A DNA stretch of 35,742 bases from JBAJNL01 sp036881885 (GTDB taxonomy: Bacteria; Pseudomonadota; Alphaproteobacteria; Holosporales; Hepatobacteraceae), in NCBI GenBank assembly GCA_036881885.1, contig JBAJNL010000009.1:1-35742 (forward strand). The letters are read 5' to 3'. The notes under the pieces were generated by a model. The model was not told the DNA's origin, searched no databases, and saw nothing but the letters and a program-made list of their open reading frames with translations. Each line of letters begins with the position of its first letter. Positions within the stretch are counted from its first letter, which is position 1. Position numbers and translations under genes: made by a program. Of the stretch, positions 8,193-17,109 are shown in pieces.

Positions 8193-8948
8193 TTGAAAAA
8201 TCAAAAACAGTTTAATTATAAATTGATCCTTGAGTATGACGGATCTTTTTTTGCTGGGTGGCAAAGGCAGAAAGGTTTTGCAACCGTTCAGCAATGCCTT
8301 GAAGAAGCGCTTTTAAAAGTCACAAAAGTTGCGTGTGTGACGCATGGTTCGGGGCGCACTGACCGTGGTGTGCATGCAACAGGTCAGGTGGCGCACGTGA
8401 TTTTTAACACGGATTTTTCGCTTGATCGCTTAAGGCGTGGTGGTAACTTTTATTTGCACGATGTGCCGTTACGTATCCTCTCTGTTGAAAAAATGCCGTT
8501 TGATTTTCACGCACGTTTTTCAGCCTTAAAAAGACACTATTGTTATCGCTTATTGAATCGACCAAGCCCCTCGCCTTTACGACATCAGCGCGTCTGGTGG
8601 GTGCCCAAAAAACTTGATCTTGCAGCCATGCAAGAGGCCGCCTCTTTTTTTGTGGGGCATCATGATTTTTCGGCGTTTCGGGATGCTGCGTGTCAGGCCA
8701 CGTCACCCCTTAAGACAATGGATATGTGTCAGTTTTTTGAAGAGAATGACGAGCTGCATCTTAAGTTAAGCGCCCGCTCTTTTTTGCATCATCAGGTGCG
8801 CATTATGGTGGGCACGCTTGTTAAAGTGGGCCAGGGTGTATGGCCTGCGTCTTACGTGACACAGCTTTTAAAGGCTAAGGTGCGCTCTCAAAGTGGCCCT
8901 ACAGCGCCACCAGGGGGGCTGTACTTAACGCAGGTTGATTATCGTTAA
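8193..8948 (+). CDS. truA: tRNA pseudouridine(38-40) synthase TruA
   Basis: TruA makes pseudouridine at positions 38-40 in the anticodon stem-loop of many tRNAs. The 251-residue product has the expected opening LILEYDGSFFAGWQRQ and the catalytic motif GSGRTDRGVHATGQV, with nucleophile Asp57. Further matches are FHARFSALKRHYCYRL, HHDFSAFRDA and FLHHQVRIMVGTL. The start is a TTG at 8193, chosen because it places the conserved first strand at the usual distance; no ATG is available there. It is convergent with recJ, leaving eight bases between the stops. With trmB, tgt and the CCA enzyme it is one of several tRNA-processing genes in the window. Confidence 0.95.
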   Translation: MKNQKQFNYKLILEYDGSFFAGWQRQKGFATVQQCLEEALLKVTKVACVTHGSGRTDRGVHATGQVAHVIFNTDFSLDRLRRGGNFYLHDVPLRILSVEKMPFDFHARFSALKRHYCYRLLNRPSPSPLRHQRVWWVPKKLDLAAMQEAASFFVGHHDFSAFRDAACQATSPLKTMDMCQFFEENDELHLKLSARSFLHHQVRIMVGTLVKVGQGVWPASYVTQLLKAKVRSQSGPTAPPGGLYLTQVDYR

Positions 8949-8956
8949 GGCGTGCT

Positions 8957-10750
8957 TTAGGCAACGCTTTTTGTGTCGGAAGCTTGCAGAATAATATCTT
9001 CAATAAACAATTGCAGTTTTTGCGTGAAGCTATTTTTGCTAATGGTTGCCAAACAGTGAAAAGGTTTTGGGTTGCTCTGTGTGACAAGCGGGTAGAAAGG
9101 CGTTGTGTGGGCTGAAAAAAGCAGTGCATCTGCCACGCCGCCATTGTTTTGCGCAAGCCTTAAACGCAGATGTCCGTCGCCAAAAGGGTAGATCGCATCG
9201 ATTCGCACATCTTGGAAAAGAAAACAAGGGTTGGGGTTTGCAGCGCCAAAGGGCCCGAGTTGACTAAGGGCCTCCCAAAACGCCGGTGTTAGGCTTTTAA
9301 GTGTTAACGTGCCGCAAAAGGTTTTTTCGGGTGGCGGCGGGTTTTGGGCTTTGATGAAGGCGTTGCAAAAGCTGTGAAAGGCAGCAAGCTTTGCGTTTTC
9401 AACTGTCAGGCCGCCGGCCATCGCGTGCCCGCCCCCTTGCAGCAATAAGCCTTTGCTGCATGCCTCATGTAAAAGAGTGCCAAGGTGAACGCCTGGGATG
9501 CTGCGCGCTGACCCTTTGCCAATACCCTCTTCATTAAAGCTGATCACAAAAGCGGGTTTGTTTGTGGCATCTTTCAGTCGAGAAGCTGCAATGCCGATCA
9601 CGCCCTCGTGCCATGTGGTGTCATGAACAAGAATGCAAGGGGCCTCTTTTTGCGTGTCAGCTTTGACAAGGCCTTCGGTTTCAACTTTTTTTTGAATGGT
9701 TTTGCGTTCGGTGTTCAGGGCCTTTAGCTGTAAAGCTAATCTTGTGGCTTCTAAGGGATCGTTTGTGGTCAAAAGCAAGCTGGCAAGGCGCGTGTCTGCA
9801 AGCCTGCCGCCCGCATTCAGTTGAGGGCCAAGCAAAAAGCCAAGATCTGTTGCCGTTAAGGTGCCCTTGTGGTTGTTCACCTCAAGCAGTGCGTTGATGC
9901 CTGTGTTGAGTCGCTTAGCCATCACAAGAAGGCCTTTTTGCACCAGCAGACGATTCACACCTAAAAGGGGCACCATGTCGCAAACGGTTCCAAGGGCTAC
10001 AAGATCAAGCAGCTGTCTTAAGTCTGGTCGTTGTTTGTTGGTGTAAAAACTTTTTGTTTCAAGTGTGTTTAAAAGGGCAATCAGGCAAAAAAAGCTCACC
10101 CCAACGGCGGCCAAAATTGATAAATCAGCGTCACCTTCTAAGGGATCTTTGCATTTGGGGTTTACGATGGCATCAACCGCTGGCAGCGCTTCAGCTTTGT
10201 CGTGATGATCTACAACCACCACACACATGCCCAGTTTTTTGGCATGCTCTAAGGGTTCAAAAGCGGTGGTACCACAATCAAGCGTGATAAGAAGATCGAT
10301 TCCCTCTTTTTTAAGTTGTTCGATGCCTTGCGTGTTAGGCCCATAGCCTTCTTTAAAGCGGTCAGGAATGTAAACCCGTGGCACGTTGCCCGCGCTGTGC
10401 AAAAAGCGACACCAAAGGGCCGTTGATGTGGCGCCATCAACGTCATAATCGCCCCAAAGCGCAATGGACTGTTTGGAAAGGATAGCATCTGTTATCAACT
10501 CGGCCGCCTTTTTAATGGCAGGCAATTGCTTAAAACAGGGTAGATGTGTTTTTAGTTGTGCTTTTAAAAACGCATCAGCATCGTTTGGGGTTTTGACCCT
10601 TGTGGCAACAACCTCGGCTAAAAAGCTTGGTAATCCAGTCTTTTGGCACACTTGCTGCACAAAAGTATTGGGTGCCGTAAGGGCCCGCCAGGCCTGTTTT
10701 TTAACCGAAGCTTCGTGTGGAAACGCCATGATTCGATGCGCATCGCTCAT
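8957..10750 (-). CDS. recJ: Single-stranded-DNA-specific exonuclease RecJ
   Basis: RecJ is a 5'-3' exonuclease on single-stranded DNA in recombination and repair. From the chosen start (597 residues), the DHH-family motifs are visible in order: WGDYDVDGATS near 98-108, LITLDCGT near 155-162 and VVDHHDKAEALPAVDAIVNPK from about 179. Further on come LLGPQLNAGGRL and the DHHA1 motif LQGGGHAMAGG. An OB-like C-terminal domain follows. The frame extends to an ATG at 10792, only four bases from the start of the divergent exported protein. The ATG at 10750 has AGGGT ten bases upstream and leaves room for a promoter; 10729 is also possible. Confidence 0.93.
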   Translation of the reverse strand: MSDAHRIMAFPHEASVKKQAWRALTAPNTFVQQVCQKTGLPSFLAEVVATRVKTPNDADAFLKAQLKTHLPCFKQLPAIKKAAELITDAILSKQSIALWGDYDVDGATSTALWCRFLHSAGNVPRVYIPDRFKEGYGPNTQGIEQLKKEGIDLLITLDCGTTAFEPLEHAKKLGMCVVVVDHHDKAEALPAVDAIVNPKCKDPLEGDADLSILAAVGVSFFCLIALLNTLETKSFYTNKQRPDLRQLLDLVALGTVCDMVPLLGVNRLLVQKGLLVMAKRLNTGINALLEVNNHKGTLTATDLGFLLGPQLNAGGRLADTRLASLLLTTNDPLEATRLALQLKALNTERKTIQKKVETEGLVKADTQKEAPCILVHDTTWHEGVIGIAASRLKDATNKPAFVISFNEEGIGKGSARSIPGVHLGTLLHEACSKGLLLQGGGHAMAGGLTVENAKLAAFHSFCNAFIKAQNPPPPEKTFCGTLTLKSLTPAFWEALSQLGPFGAANPNPCFLFQDVRIDAIYPFGDGHLRLRLAQNNGGVADALLFSAHTTPFYPLVTQSNPKPFHCLATISKNSFTQKLQLFIEDIILQASDTKSVA

Positions 10751-10795
10751 AAAAACGTTACCCTGCACAGTTTTAAACGACTTCTCGGGCATTCT

Positions 10796-12508
10796 ATGCG
10801 CTTTTTAGTATGCCGTCTACTGACCTTCTTTTTGATCTGTTGCCTGGTCTGTCCTTGCGAAGTGCTGCGCGCGGGCATTCTAGACACTAAATCTGAAGGC
10901 AAAGATAAGAAAAAAAGCAGCCCTTCCAGTGGTCACAAATCTTCGTCATCGCATGAGAAAAAAGATGATAAAAGTTCTTCTTCAGGGAACAAAAGTGGTG
11001 AAAAAGAGGGAAAAGAAACCTCTGAGCCTAAAGGTCATGAAGATGGTGACAAGTCATCGCCCTCAAGCACAAAAGACAGTGATAAAAAAGATGATGACAA
11101 TATTTTGAATACATCCAGCAGCGGCAGTGGGAAAGACAGCACCTCAGAAGAGGACAAGAAAAAACAGGAGGAAGAAGAAAAGAAAAAACAGGAGGAAGAT
11201 AAAAAGAAAGAAGAGTCGAAAAATGCCTGCGAGAGCCACTGTAAACGGTGCTACGACAATGTGAGTAACAAATCACAATGTGAGTCCCAGTGCAAGGAAC
11301 ACCCTGAGCTTATTAGTCAGTGTCAAACGGACTATAACAAAGGCGAGCAAGATTACAGAGATAAGATGAACAACAATCAAAATGACTTTGATGATGGTGG
11401 CGGTGGTGACATGTTTTCTATGGGTGGTGAAGTGATTGGTGCGGGCCTGGGGATGGCAGGCGATATCGTTGGGGCCAACATCGCAAAAGATGTGTCGATG
11501 GCGCAAATGGAGTCAGATCAAGCGATTGCGGCATCGCAGCAGGCATCAGATCAAGCGATTGCAGGTATGGAGACGGCGGCCGCAACCGAGCAAGCAGAAA
11601 TTGCCGCCGAATCCGAAGTGACAGGCGCTGCTATTGGTGCAGGTGGCGAAATTGCGGGCGGTATGCTTGGCGGCGACAGCGGTGGTGATGATGACGATGA
11701 CAAAGATCACGACGATGATGACGACGACGATGACGAAAAAAGCAGTAAAAGCGATAGTGATAAAGAAGCCGATGATCAAAAGGATGGTGACGACGAAGAC
11801 GCTGATTCTGATGATGAAGACGGCGATGAAGAGAGCGGAAAAAGTAGTGAAACGGCGTCTAAAAAAAGCACCTCCAGCGCGTCACAAGGGCAGGCTGCAG
11901 GTATGGGTGCGGGCGGTGGTCTTGCAGCAGCCGGCATGGGTGCAGATGGTGGTGGGTTGGCAGGTGATGCAGCGTTAGCTGGCAATCTTGCAGGTGGTGC
12001 CCCTGGAAGCACAGCTGGCGGTGCGGCTGCCAAGGTAGGAAGCGGTTCCGTGCAAGGAGCGGATGTCAGTCAGATAACGATTCGGGGTCCTGATGGTGAG
12101 TCGCGTGTACTCTCGCTGAAGCCTGGCAGTAGTATTACATTTGGCAGCGCGCCGACGCAACCGTCAGAAAAAGCAGTTGATCCATTGGGTAGAGAAGTGG
12201 TCCGAGCCTCTTCGGCAGAAGCAAGAGATCAACGTGCGCAAGAGCGTCTTGCATATACGATGAATAAATTTAACAATTTGAAAGACGAGGCTTCAAAGAC
12301 GCAAAAACAGCTGTTGGGTGATGCTGAAAAGTGGAACGAGCAGATGCAACAACTAAGCGTGGTGCTGCAGAACATTCTGCACTCACGTGCGTTATCAGCA
12401 GAGCAAATGGGCAGTACGCAACCCCAGGCACAAAGGGCGCCGAGCTTGCAAGCCAATCGTCCTGTGCAACGCTATGCACAGCCGCCTGCAATAGAGGTTG
12501 CAGGATAA
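10796..12508 (+). CDS. Exported hyperacidic low-complexity protein (570 aa), unknown function
   Basis: No family is recognised. Order of parts: signal peptide (about 1-26, hydrophobic core FFLICCLV); a Ser/Lys/Glu/Asp-rich disordered region (33-142) ending in coiled-coil-like Lys/Glu/Gln repeats; a six-cysteine module with Cys145, 149, 152, 162, 166 and 176; an Ala/Gly region with glycine-zipper character (about 203-295), containing the phrase SDQAIA or a close copy twice. Then comes an Asp-dominated tract (298-347), a Gly/Ala-rich tract (364-420), a short beta-like ITIRGPDGESRVLSL, and a helical Gln-rich C terminus. The frame runs 51 codons further upstream inside recJ, but the ATG at 10796 begins the signal peptide. 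Surface, matrix or effector roles are all possible; nothing in the sequence decides. Confidence 0.75.
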   Translation: MRFLVCRLLTFFLICCLVCPCEVLRAGILDTKSEGKDKKKSSPSSGHKSSSSHEKKDDKSSSSGNKSGEKEGKETSEPKGHEDGDKSSPSSTKDSDKKDDDNILNTSSSGSGKDSTSEEDKKKQEEEEKKKQEEDKKKEESKNACESHCKRCYDNVSNKSQCESQCKEHPELISQCQTDYNKGEQDYRDKMNNNQNDFDDGGGGDMFSMGGEVIGAGLGMAGDIVGANIAKDVSMAQMESDQAIAASQQASDQAIAGMETAAATEQAEIAAESEVTGAAIGAGGEIAGGMLGGDSGGDDDDDKDHDDDDDDDDEKSSKSDSDKEADDQKDGDDEDADSDDEDGDEESGKSSETASKKSTSSASQGQAAGMGAGGGLAAAGMGADGGGLAGDAALAGNLAGGAPGSTAGGAAAKVGSGSVQGADVSQITIRGPDGESRVLSLKPGSSITFGSAPTQPSEKAVDPLGREVVRASSAEARDQRAQERLAYTMNKFNNLKDEASKTQKQLLGDAEKWNEQMQQLSVVLQNILHSRALSAEQMGSTQPQAQRAPSLQANRPVQRYAQPPAIEVAG

Positions 12509-12592
12509 CGAGGGGGATGTGATCGCTGCCACTCCATCATCATGATAGCTTGCTTATTGGGTGTGTTTTTGTAAGGATAGGAAAGTGCAAAG

Positions 12593-12667
12593 GCCGTTGT
12601 AGCTCAGGGGTAGAGCACACCCTGGGTAAGGGGGAGGTCGAGAGTTCAAATCTCTCCAACGGCACCA
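12593..12667 (+). tRNA. tRNA-Thr(GGT) with atypical position 33
   Basis: A 75-nt cloverleaf with perfect acceptor arms GCCGTTG/CAACGGC, discriminator A and encoded CCA. The T-arm GAGAG/CTCTC is also perfect. In the canonical alignment the anticodon loop is TGGGTAA, giving anticodon GGT. Position 33 is then G instead of the near-universal U, and the anticodon stem has an A28-G42 mismatch. A possible promoter is TTGCTT (12550-12555) with TAAGGA (12572-12577). The gene is clearly a tRNA; whether it is fully functional is uncertain. Confidence 0.88.
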
Positions 12668-12698
12668 CTTTTTGATTGATGTTTTGTTTTTCAGTGTT

Positions 12699-13865
12699 TT
12701 AAAGCGTGTTCGCTTTAATGCTGTCGCGGATTTTTTTCATAAACCGTGTCATAAAGGCCACGTTGTGTAACGTGACCGCAATGGGCCCCAGCATTTCTTT
12801 TGCTTTAAAAAGATGATGCAAATAGGCGCGTGTATAGCGTTGACACGTGGGGCAAGGGCAGTCTTCTTGAATAGGCTGTGCGTCTTTTGCAAAGGTAGCG
12901 TTTTTTAAGTTAATGTGCGCGCGTGCATCAAGCGTGGTTTCAACAAGTGCACCGCCGTGGCGTGCAATACGTGTGGGGTGTACGCAGTCAAACGTGTCAA
13001 TGCCATAAGGTGTATAGGCTGCAATGTCTCGCACCTGGCCAATGCCCAAAAGATGCTTATAGCGGTTTTGCTGCAACGTTTCGGTGGTCATGTGCACCAC
13101 CTGATCCATTTCATCTTTCGTGCTGCCTAAAGAGCCGCCAATGGCATAGCCAAAAAACGCTTGATCATTTGCAAACGCCGCACTTTCTTGGCGCAACTCT
13201 TTGTAAACGCCGCCTTGAATGACCGCTAAAAGCCCCTGTGTGGGCTTTCTTGTGGCATCGAATGCTTTAAGGCAACGCTCACCCCAGCGAATGCTGCGAC
13301 GCATGGCGCTTTCTGTATAGGTGCGTGATACGTGATAGGGTGTGCACTCGTCAAAAGCAACAATCAGGTTAGCACCGAGTTTTTGTTGAATGGCGATTGA
13401 TTTCTCGGGTGTCAGTAAAACGGTATCGCCGTTTAAGTAAGATTTGAAAAAAACGCCCTCTTCTTCAATACGCAGACGGCTTTTAAAACGTCCAGCAGCG
13501 CGCGATCGCCCCTTGATTTCATCGGCCACACCTCCGTGACCAAGGCTAAAGACTTGAAAGCCACCCGAGTCTGTGAGCATGGGCCCCTGCCAGTCCATAA
13601 AAGTGTGTAAGCCACCCATGCTATCTACACGATCGGCACCGGGTTGCAACAGTAAGTGGTAGGTGTTTGATAAAATTATATCCACACCAACGTCACGCAG
13701 CTGCTGTGTTGAAAGCCCTTTGAGAGACGCTTTGGTGGCACAAAAAATAAAATTAGGTGTTTCAATAGTGCCAGACGGTGTGTGTAAAAGACCACAGCGT
13801 GCGTTGCTGCGGGTGCTTTGGTGTGTGATTTCAAAACGCAAAGGTGAGTGTTCTGTTAAGGGCAC
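12699..13865 (-). CDS. tgt: Queuine tRNA-ribosyltransferase
   Basis: Tgt swaps guanine-34 of GUN-anticodon tRNAs (Asp, Asn, His, Tyr) for preQ1 during queuosine synthesis. In the 388-residue product, Asp99 sits in LTDSGGFQVFSL. The nucleophile Asp291 is in GIDTFDCVHPTR. The zinc site is Cys334, Cys336, Cys339 and a His near 348. A stretch at about 108-125 (GHGGVADEIKGR) is longer than in E. coli Tgt; I recall similar insertions in some intracellular alphaproteobacteria. The GTG start at 13865 has AAGAG eight to nine bases upstream. It lies 38 bases downstream of metG on the same strand, so co-transcription is likely. Confidence 0.96.
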   Translation of the reverse strand: MPLTEHSPLRFEITHQSTRSNARCGLLHTPSGTIETPNFIFCATKASLKGLSTQQLRDVGVDIILSNTYHLLLQPGADRVDSMGGLHTFMDWQGPMLTDSGGFQVFSLGHGGVADEIKGRSRAAGRFKSRLRIEEEGVFFKSYLNGDTVLLTPEKSIAIQQKLGANLIVAFDECTPYHVSRTYTESAMRRSIRWGERCLKAFDATRKPTQGLLAVIQGGVYKELRQESAAFANDQAFFGYAIGGSLGSTKDEMDQVVHMTTETLQQNRYKHLLGIGQVRDIAAYTPYGIDTFDCVHPTRIARHGGALVETTLDARAHINLKNATFAKDAQPIQEDCPCPTCQRYTRAYLHHLFKAKEMLGPIAVTLHNVAFMTRFMKKIRDSIKANTL

Positions 13866-13903
13866 GGTAGCTACTCTTTTACACGCAAAACAAAAGATCT
13901 TTA

Positions 13904-15457
13904 TTAGCCGGCATTTTTCAGTGTGTCATCTTTTAGGAACAAGGGCGTTGGAGAGGCGAGCGTCGCCCCCTCTGTGATTGCAAAAGAGCGATCATCAAAT
14001 GGTAAAGGCGCACCTTGATAGCCTAATTGCGCCAGCATCCGCTGGGCTGTTTCGGGCATTACAGGCTGTAAATACAACGCCACCTCAAACAACAACTCAA
14101 GCAGTTGAAAAAGGCCGCTGTGCATGGTGTCGCGATCGTCTTCTGTCTCACTTTTTTGCAAGGTCCAAGGTGCTAATGTGTCCATAAATTGATTGCCAAG
14201 CGCAATGCCGCGCCAAAGATGTTCAAGATAACGCGAAGGTGTGGCGCCATCCACCATGGCTTGCAATTGTGTGTGCAGATCTTCTTTCCAAGCGTAAAAG
14301 GCCTTAAAAAGGTTTGGCTTGGGATTGGGCGGTACAGCCTTAATTTTCTTTTGAATGAAGCCAAGAACCCGCTGCAATAGATTGCCAAGATCGTTAGCCA
14401 GATCGGCGTTTAAGCGGCCTTTCAAAGCTTTTTCTGAAAAGTCCCCGTCACCGCCAAAGGGTACCTCTCGCAGTACAAAGTAGCGCAAAACATCAAGGCC
14501 GTATGCTTCAATCAGTGTTGCAGGTGCCAAAACATTGCCCAATGATTTTGACATTTTCTCACCTTCTACAGTCCACCAGCCGTGCACGTAGATATGTTTG
14601 GGTAACGGCAAGCCTGCGCCCATTAAAAAGGCTGCCCAATAGATTGCGTGAAAGCGCACAATATCTTTGCCCAAAACATGGCGTGCTTCGGGCCAGAAGG
14701 TGTGCAAGTTTTCTGTTGGTTCGGGATAGCCAAGGGCACTAATGTAGTTGGTTAGTGCGTCAATCCAAACATACATCACATGACCTTCAGCATCGGGTAC
14801 AGGAATACCCCATTTGCAGGTTGTACGTGAAATTGCTAAGTCTGATAGCCCGCCCTCAACCCATGCAATGACTTCATTGGCACGCTCTTTGGGTAAAATA
14901 AAGTGAGGATTTTCTTTGTAAAAAGCCAACAGTTTGTCTTGAAAAGCCGATAGGCGAAAGAAAAAGCATGGCTCTTCAACCCACGTTACGGGGGCGCCTG
15001 TTGGTGCCAGGCCATCTTTGATGTCGCTTTCTTTATAAAAAGCCTCGTCTCTTATGGCATACCAACCTTTGTAAGTGTCTTTGTAAATAAAACCATTTTT
15101 TTCTAAGGTCTTCCAAAGTGTTGTGACTGCTTTAATATGGCGTGGTTCTGTCGTACGAATGAAATCATCTGCTGTTGCGTTGACTTGGTCTGTCATTTCT
15201 CTAAAATGTTCGCTCATGCGATCCACAAAGTTTCTTGGATCTGTTTTTTCTTTTAAAGCGGCCTCGGCTATTTTTTGCCCATGTTCATCAGTGCCTGTGC
15301 CAAAACGTGTAGGGTGTCCGGCTAGTCGCCAAAACCGGGACATAAAATCTGCAATAATTGTTGTGTAAGCGTGTCCTAAATGTGGCGTGCCGTTAAGATA
15401 ATAAATAGGCGTAATCAGATAGCGTGCTTCTTTTAGAGGTAAAGCCTTGTGTGACAT
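13904..15457 (-). CDS. metG: Methionyl-tRNA synthetase
   Basis: MetG charges initiator and elongator tRNA-Met. The 517-residue class I enzyme has its HIGH motif as HLGH (residues 26-29) and KMSKS at 300-304. Between them lies the family segment FGTGTDEHGQKIAEAA. The connective region lacks the four-cysteine zinc knuckle of E. coli MetG, so this is the shorter, zinc-free form common in alphaproteobacteria. No C-terminal tRNA-binding EMAP-like domain is present, consistent with the length. It begins at the ATG at 15457, and tgt follows on the same strand. Alphaproteobacteria often place metG beside tatD or holB; here the neighbour is an exported unknown. Confidence 0.97.
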   Translation of the reverse strand: MSHKALPLKEARYLITPIYYLNGTPHLGHAYTTIIADFMSRFWRLAGHPTRFGTGTDEHGQKIAEAALKEKTDPRNFVDRMSEHFREMTDQVNATADDFIRTTEPRHIKAVTTLWKTLEKNGFIYKDTYKGWYAIRDEAFYKESDIKDGLAPTGAPVTWVEEPCFFFRLSAFQDKLLAFYKENPHFILPKERANEVIAWVEGGLSDLAISRTTCKWGIPVPDAEGHVMYVWIDALTNYISALGYPEPTENLHTFWPEARHVLGKDIVRFHAIYWAAFLMGAGLPLPKHIYVHGWWTVEGEKMSKSLGNVLAPATLIEAYGLDVLRYFVLREVPFGGDGDFSEKALKGRLNADLANDLGNLLQRVLGFIQKKIKAVPPNPKPNLFKAFYAWKEDLHTQLQAMVDGATPSRYLEHLWRGIALGNQFMDTLAPWTLQKSETEDDRDTMHSGLFQLLELLFEVALYLQPVMPETAQRMLAQLGYQGAPLPFDDRSFAITEGATLASPTPLFLKDDTLKNAG

Positions 15458-15527
15458 TGTGTTTGTGCGGATCCCAGCGATTCTTTGTCTTTATCCTAGA
15501 AAACCGCATGCAAGAAGACAAGCGCTG

Positions 15528-16160
15528 TTATTTAACTTCAGCTTGGGGTTTGTAACGGCAAAGCTGTCTGTAAGAATTGCAGCATCGCGAGCGAGTTTGT
15601 TGTGTTGTGACAAGATAGTGCTGTGGACTTTGCGTGATAATTTTTGCCAGCATAAAGCGCATATATTCTGGTGCGCTGCCTGTAAAAAGCTGTTGCTCAA
15701 GATAATCAAGCGCATTTTTGTTTTGTGCAAAGGTGCCCGAGGCCAAGTCAAAAGACAGCTCTTTGGCGTATTGTGTTGCGCAAGGTAAATTTGCAAAACC
15801 GGGAAAGCGCTGCTTGCAAAGACTCCAAAAAAAACTAAAAAGCAGGGGATGTCTGCATGTACCAGGTTTGTGACACAGACCTTTTTCGCCACAAATCGCT
15901 TCAATGGCATTTTTGGTGGGTTTGGTGCGCAATAAGATAAACGTCTCATTCAGCGTTGCAGCATAGTGCGATCGCCTGCTTTGAGCGTTGGTGTTTTCAG
16001 AGGTTTCGCTGTAAAGCTTTTTTGGATGCGCAAAAGAAAGCGGTGTCGTTAACAAAACAAATACTGCAAAAGTTTTTAAAAGAGGGCGTGCGAACAAAAG
16101 TGCTTTTTGGTTCAGAGACTGTGTGCTGGGTTGTGGTATTTTTTTTGTACTTTGCAACAT
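15528..16160 (-). CDS. Exported cysteine-rich protein of unknown function (210 aa)
   Basis: No family is recognised. The N terminus is basic and is followed by a hydrophobic stretch (about 28-43, LLKTFAVFVLLTTPLSF) with a predicted cleavage near SFA. The mature part has several cysteines, concentrated in AICGEKGLCHKPGTC and continuing to about LPC. A second cluster (RCCNSYRQLC) lies near the C terminus. Such spacing suggests disulfides in an oxidising compartment. The ATG at 16160 has a GAAGA upstream. A shorter frame overlaps it in another register (15491-15949), but it lacks an export signal and looks like a shadow. The gene lies divergent from the alpha/beta hydrolase. Confidence 0.6.
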   Translation of the reverse strand: MLQSTKKIPQPSTQSLNQKALLFARPLLKTFAVFVLLTTPLSFAHPKKLYSETSENTNAQSRRSHYAATLNETFILLRTKPTKNAIEAICGEKGLCHKPGTCRHPLLFSFFWSLCKQRFPGFANLPCATQYAKELSFDLASGTFAQNKNALDYLEQQLFTGSAPEYMRFMLAKIITQSPQHYLVTTQQTRSRCCNSYRQLCRYKPQAEVK

Positions 16161-16236
16161 CTTGTTAATATCTTCGCTGTTTTATTACTTGTAAATAAAG
16201 ACTTTTTATTAAAAATTCGCCAAAATTGAGTTGATA

Positions 16237-17103
16237 ATGCATCACAAAAGCTTTTTAGGTTTAAACCCCCAAGGATTTCACCAAGTTGCGTATCAAGAGT
16301 GGGGAGACCCCTGTAATCAAGATGTCGTGCTGTGTGTCCATGGTCTGACCCGCAATAGCGGTGATTTTTATTGGCTGGCAGAGCAGCTTTCAAAAAAGTA
16401 TCGGGTTGTGTGTCCTGACATGGTTGGGCGCGGCCGCAGCACCTATCTTTATGATGGTGCGCGTTATCACTATGCGCAGTATATGTCTGATGTGAATGCG
16501 CTGATTGCGCGTTTGAACGTTAAACGGCTTAAATGGGTGGGAACCTCTATGGGTGGCATTATCGGAATGATGCTTGCCAGCCAACCTTTGTCTCCCATTA
16601 GCGCAATGGTTTTAAACGACATTGGCCCCTTTGTATCAGCTGCAGGCTTGCAACGTCTTGCCAAGTATGTGCCTAAAGCACACGTGTTTACGCAATTTGA
16701 AGAGGCTGTTCATTTTTTGAAAACAACCCTTTTGGGATGTCGTGATCTAACAGCGCTTCAGTGGAAGCAGATGGCCGAACAAAGCATTGTATGGGATTCG
16801 GTACAAAAGCGCTGGACCGTAGCGTATGATCCTGCCATCGCATCAACCATTCCGACCAAAGACATTAAGGATCTAGATTTCTGGAAGTATTGGGAGCGTA
16901 TTGTGTGCCCCGTTTTCGCCATGCAAGGGGCTGACTCTGACCTTTTGTCGTCGGACACGCTTGAGCAAATGGCTAGAAAACCTGCTGTTAAAACGGTTTC
17001 GTTTCCAAAGCAGGGGCATGCGCTTTCGCTTGCAACGCCTGATCAGATTGCATTGATCGAGCAGTGGTTTGCAAAGCAAGATGTGTCAAAGGATGCATTT
17101 TAA
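16237..17103 (+). CDS. Alpha/beta-fold hydrolase
   Basis: A 288-residue alpha/beta hydrolase of unknown substrate. The oxyanion-hole motif LCVHGLTRN is at residues 32-40. The nucleophile elbow is GTSMGG with Ser104. The acid is probably Asp233 or Asp235 in GADSDLL, and the catalytic His is His261 in KQGHALS. A DMVGRGRS segment after strand 4 is typical of the family. The frame begins with TTG at 16231, but the ATG at 16237, with GAG upstream, is preferred. No signal peptide is visible, so it is presumably cytoplasmic. An esterase or a metabolic C-C or amide hydrolase would fit. Neighbours give no clue to substrate. Confidence 0.88.
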   Translation: MHHKSFLGLNPQGFHQVAYQEWGDPCNQDVVLCVHGLTRNSGDFYWLAEQLSKKYRVVCPDMVGRGRSTYLYDGARYHYAQYMSDVNALIARLNVKRLKWVGTSMGGIIGMMLASQPLSPISAMVLNDIGPFVSAAGLQRLAKYVPKAHVFTQFEEAVHFLKTTLLGCRDLTALQWKQMAEQSIVWDSVQKRWTVAYDPAIASTIPTKDIKDLDFWKYWERIVCPVFAMQGADSDLLSSDTLEQMARKPAVKTVSFPKQGHALSLATPDQIALIEQWFAKQDVSKDAF

Positions 17104-17109
17104 GGTGTT

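Noticed and set aside
10643..10795. N-terminal extension of the acidic exported protein inside recJ
   Set aside because: It would bury the signal peptide 51 residues in and lies on the antisense strand of recJ coding sequence.
11546..11779. Minus-strand open frame rich in Ile and Val, resembling a membrane protein
   Set aside because: It is the antisense of the Asp-coding GAT/GAC repeats of the acidic protein, which always gives Ile/Val; no ribosome site.
15491..15949. Overlapping minus-strand frame of 152 codons beside the exported Cys-rich gene
   Set aside because: It overlaps the longer frame that has a signal peptide; composition looks like an out-of-frame shadow.
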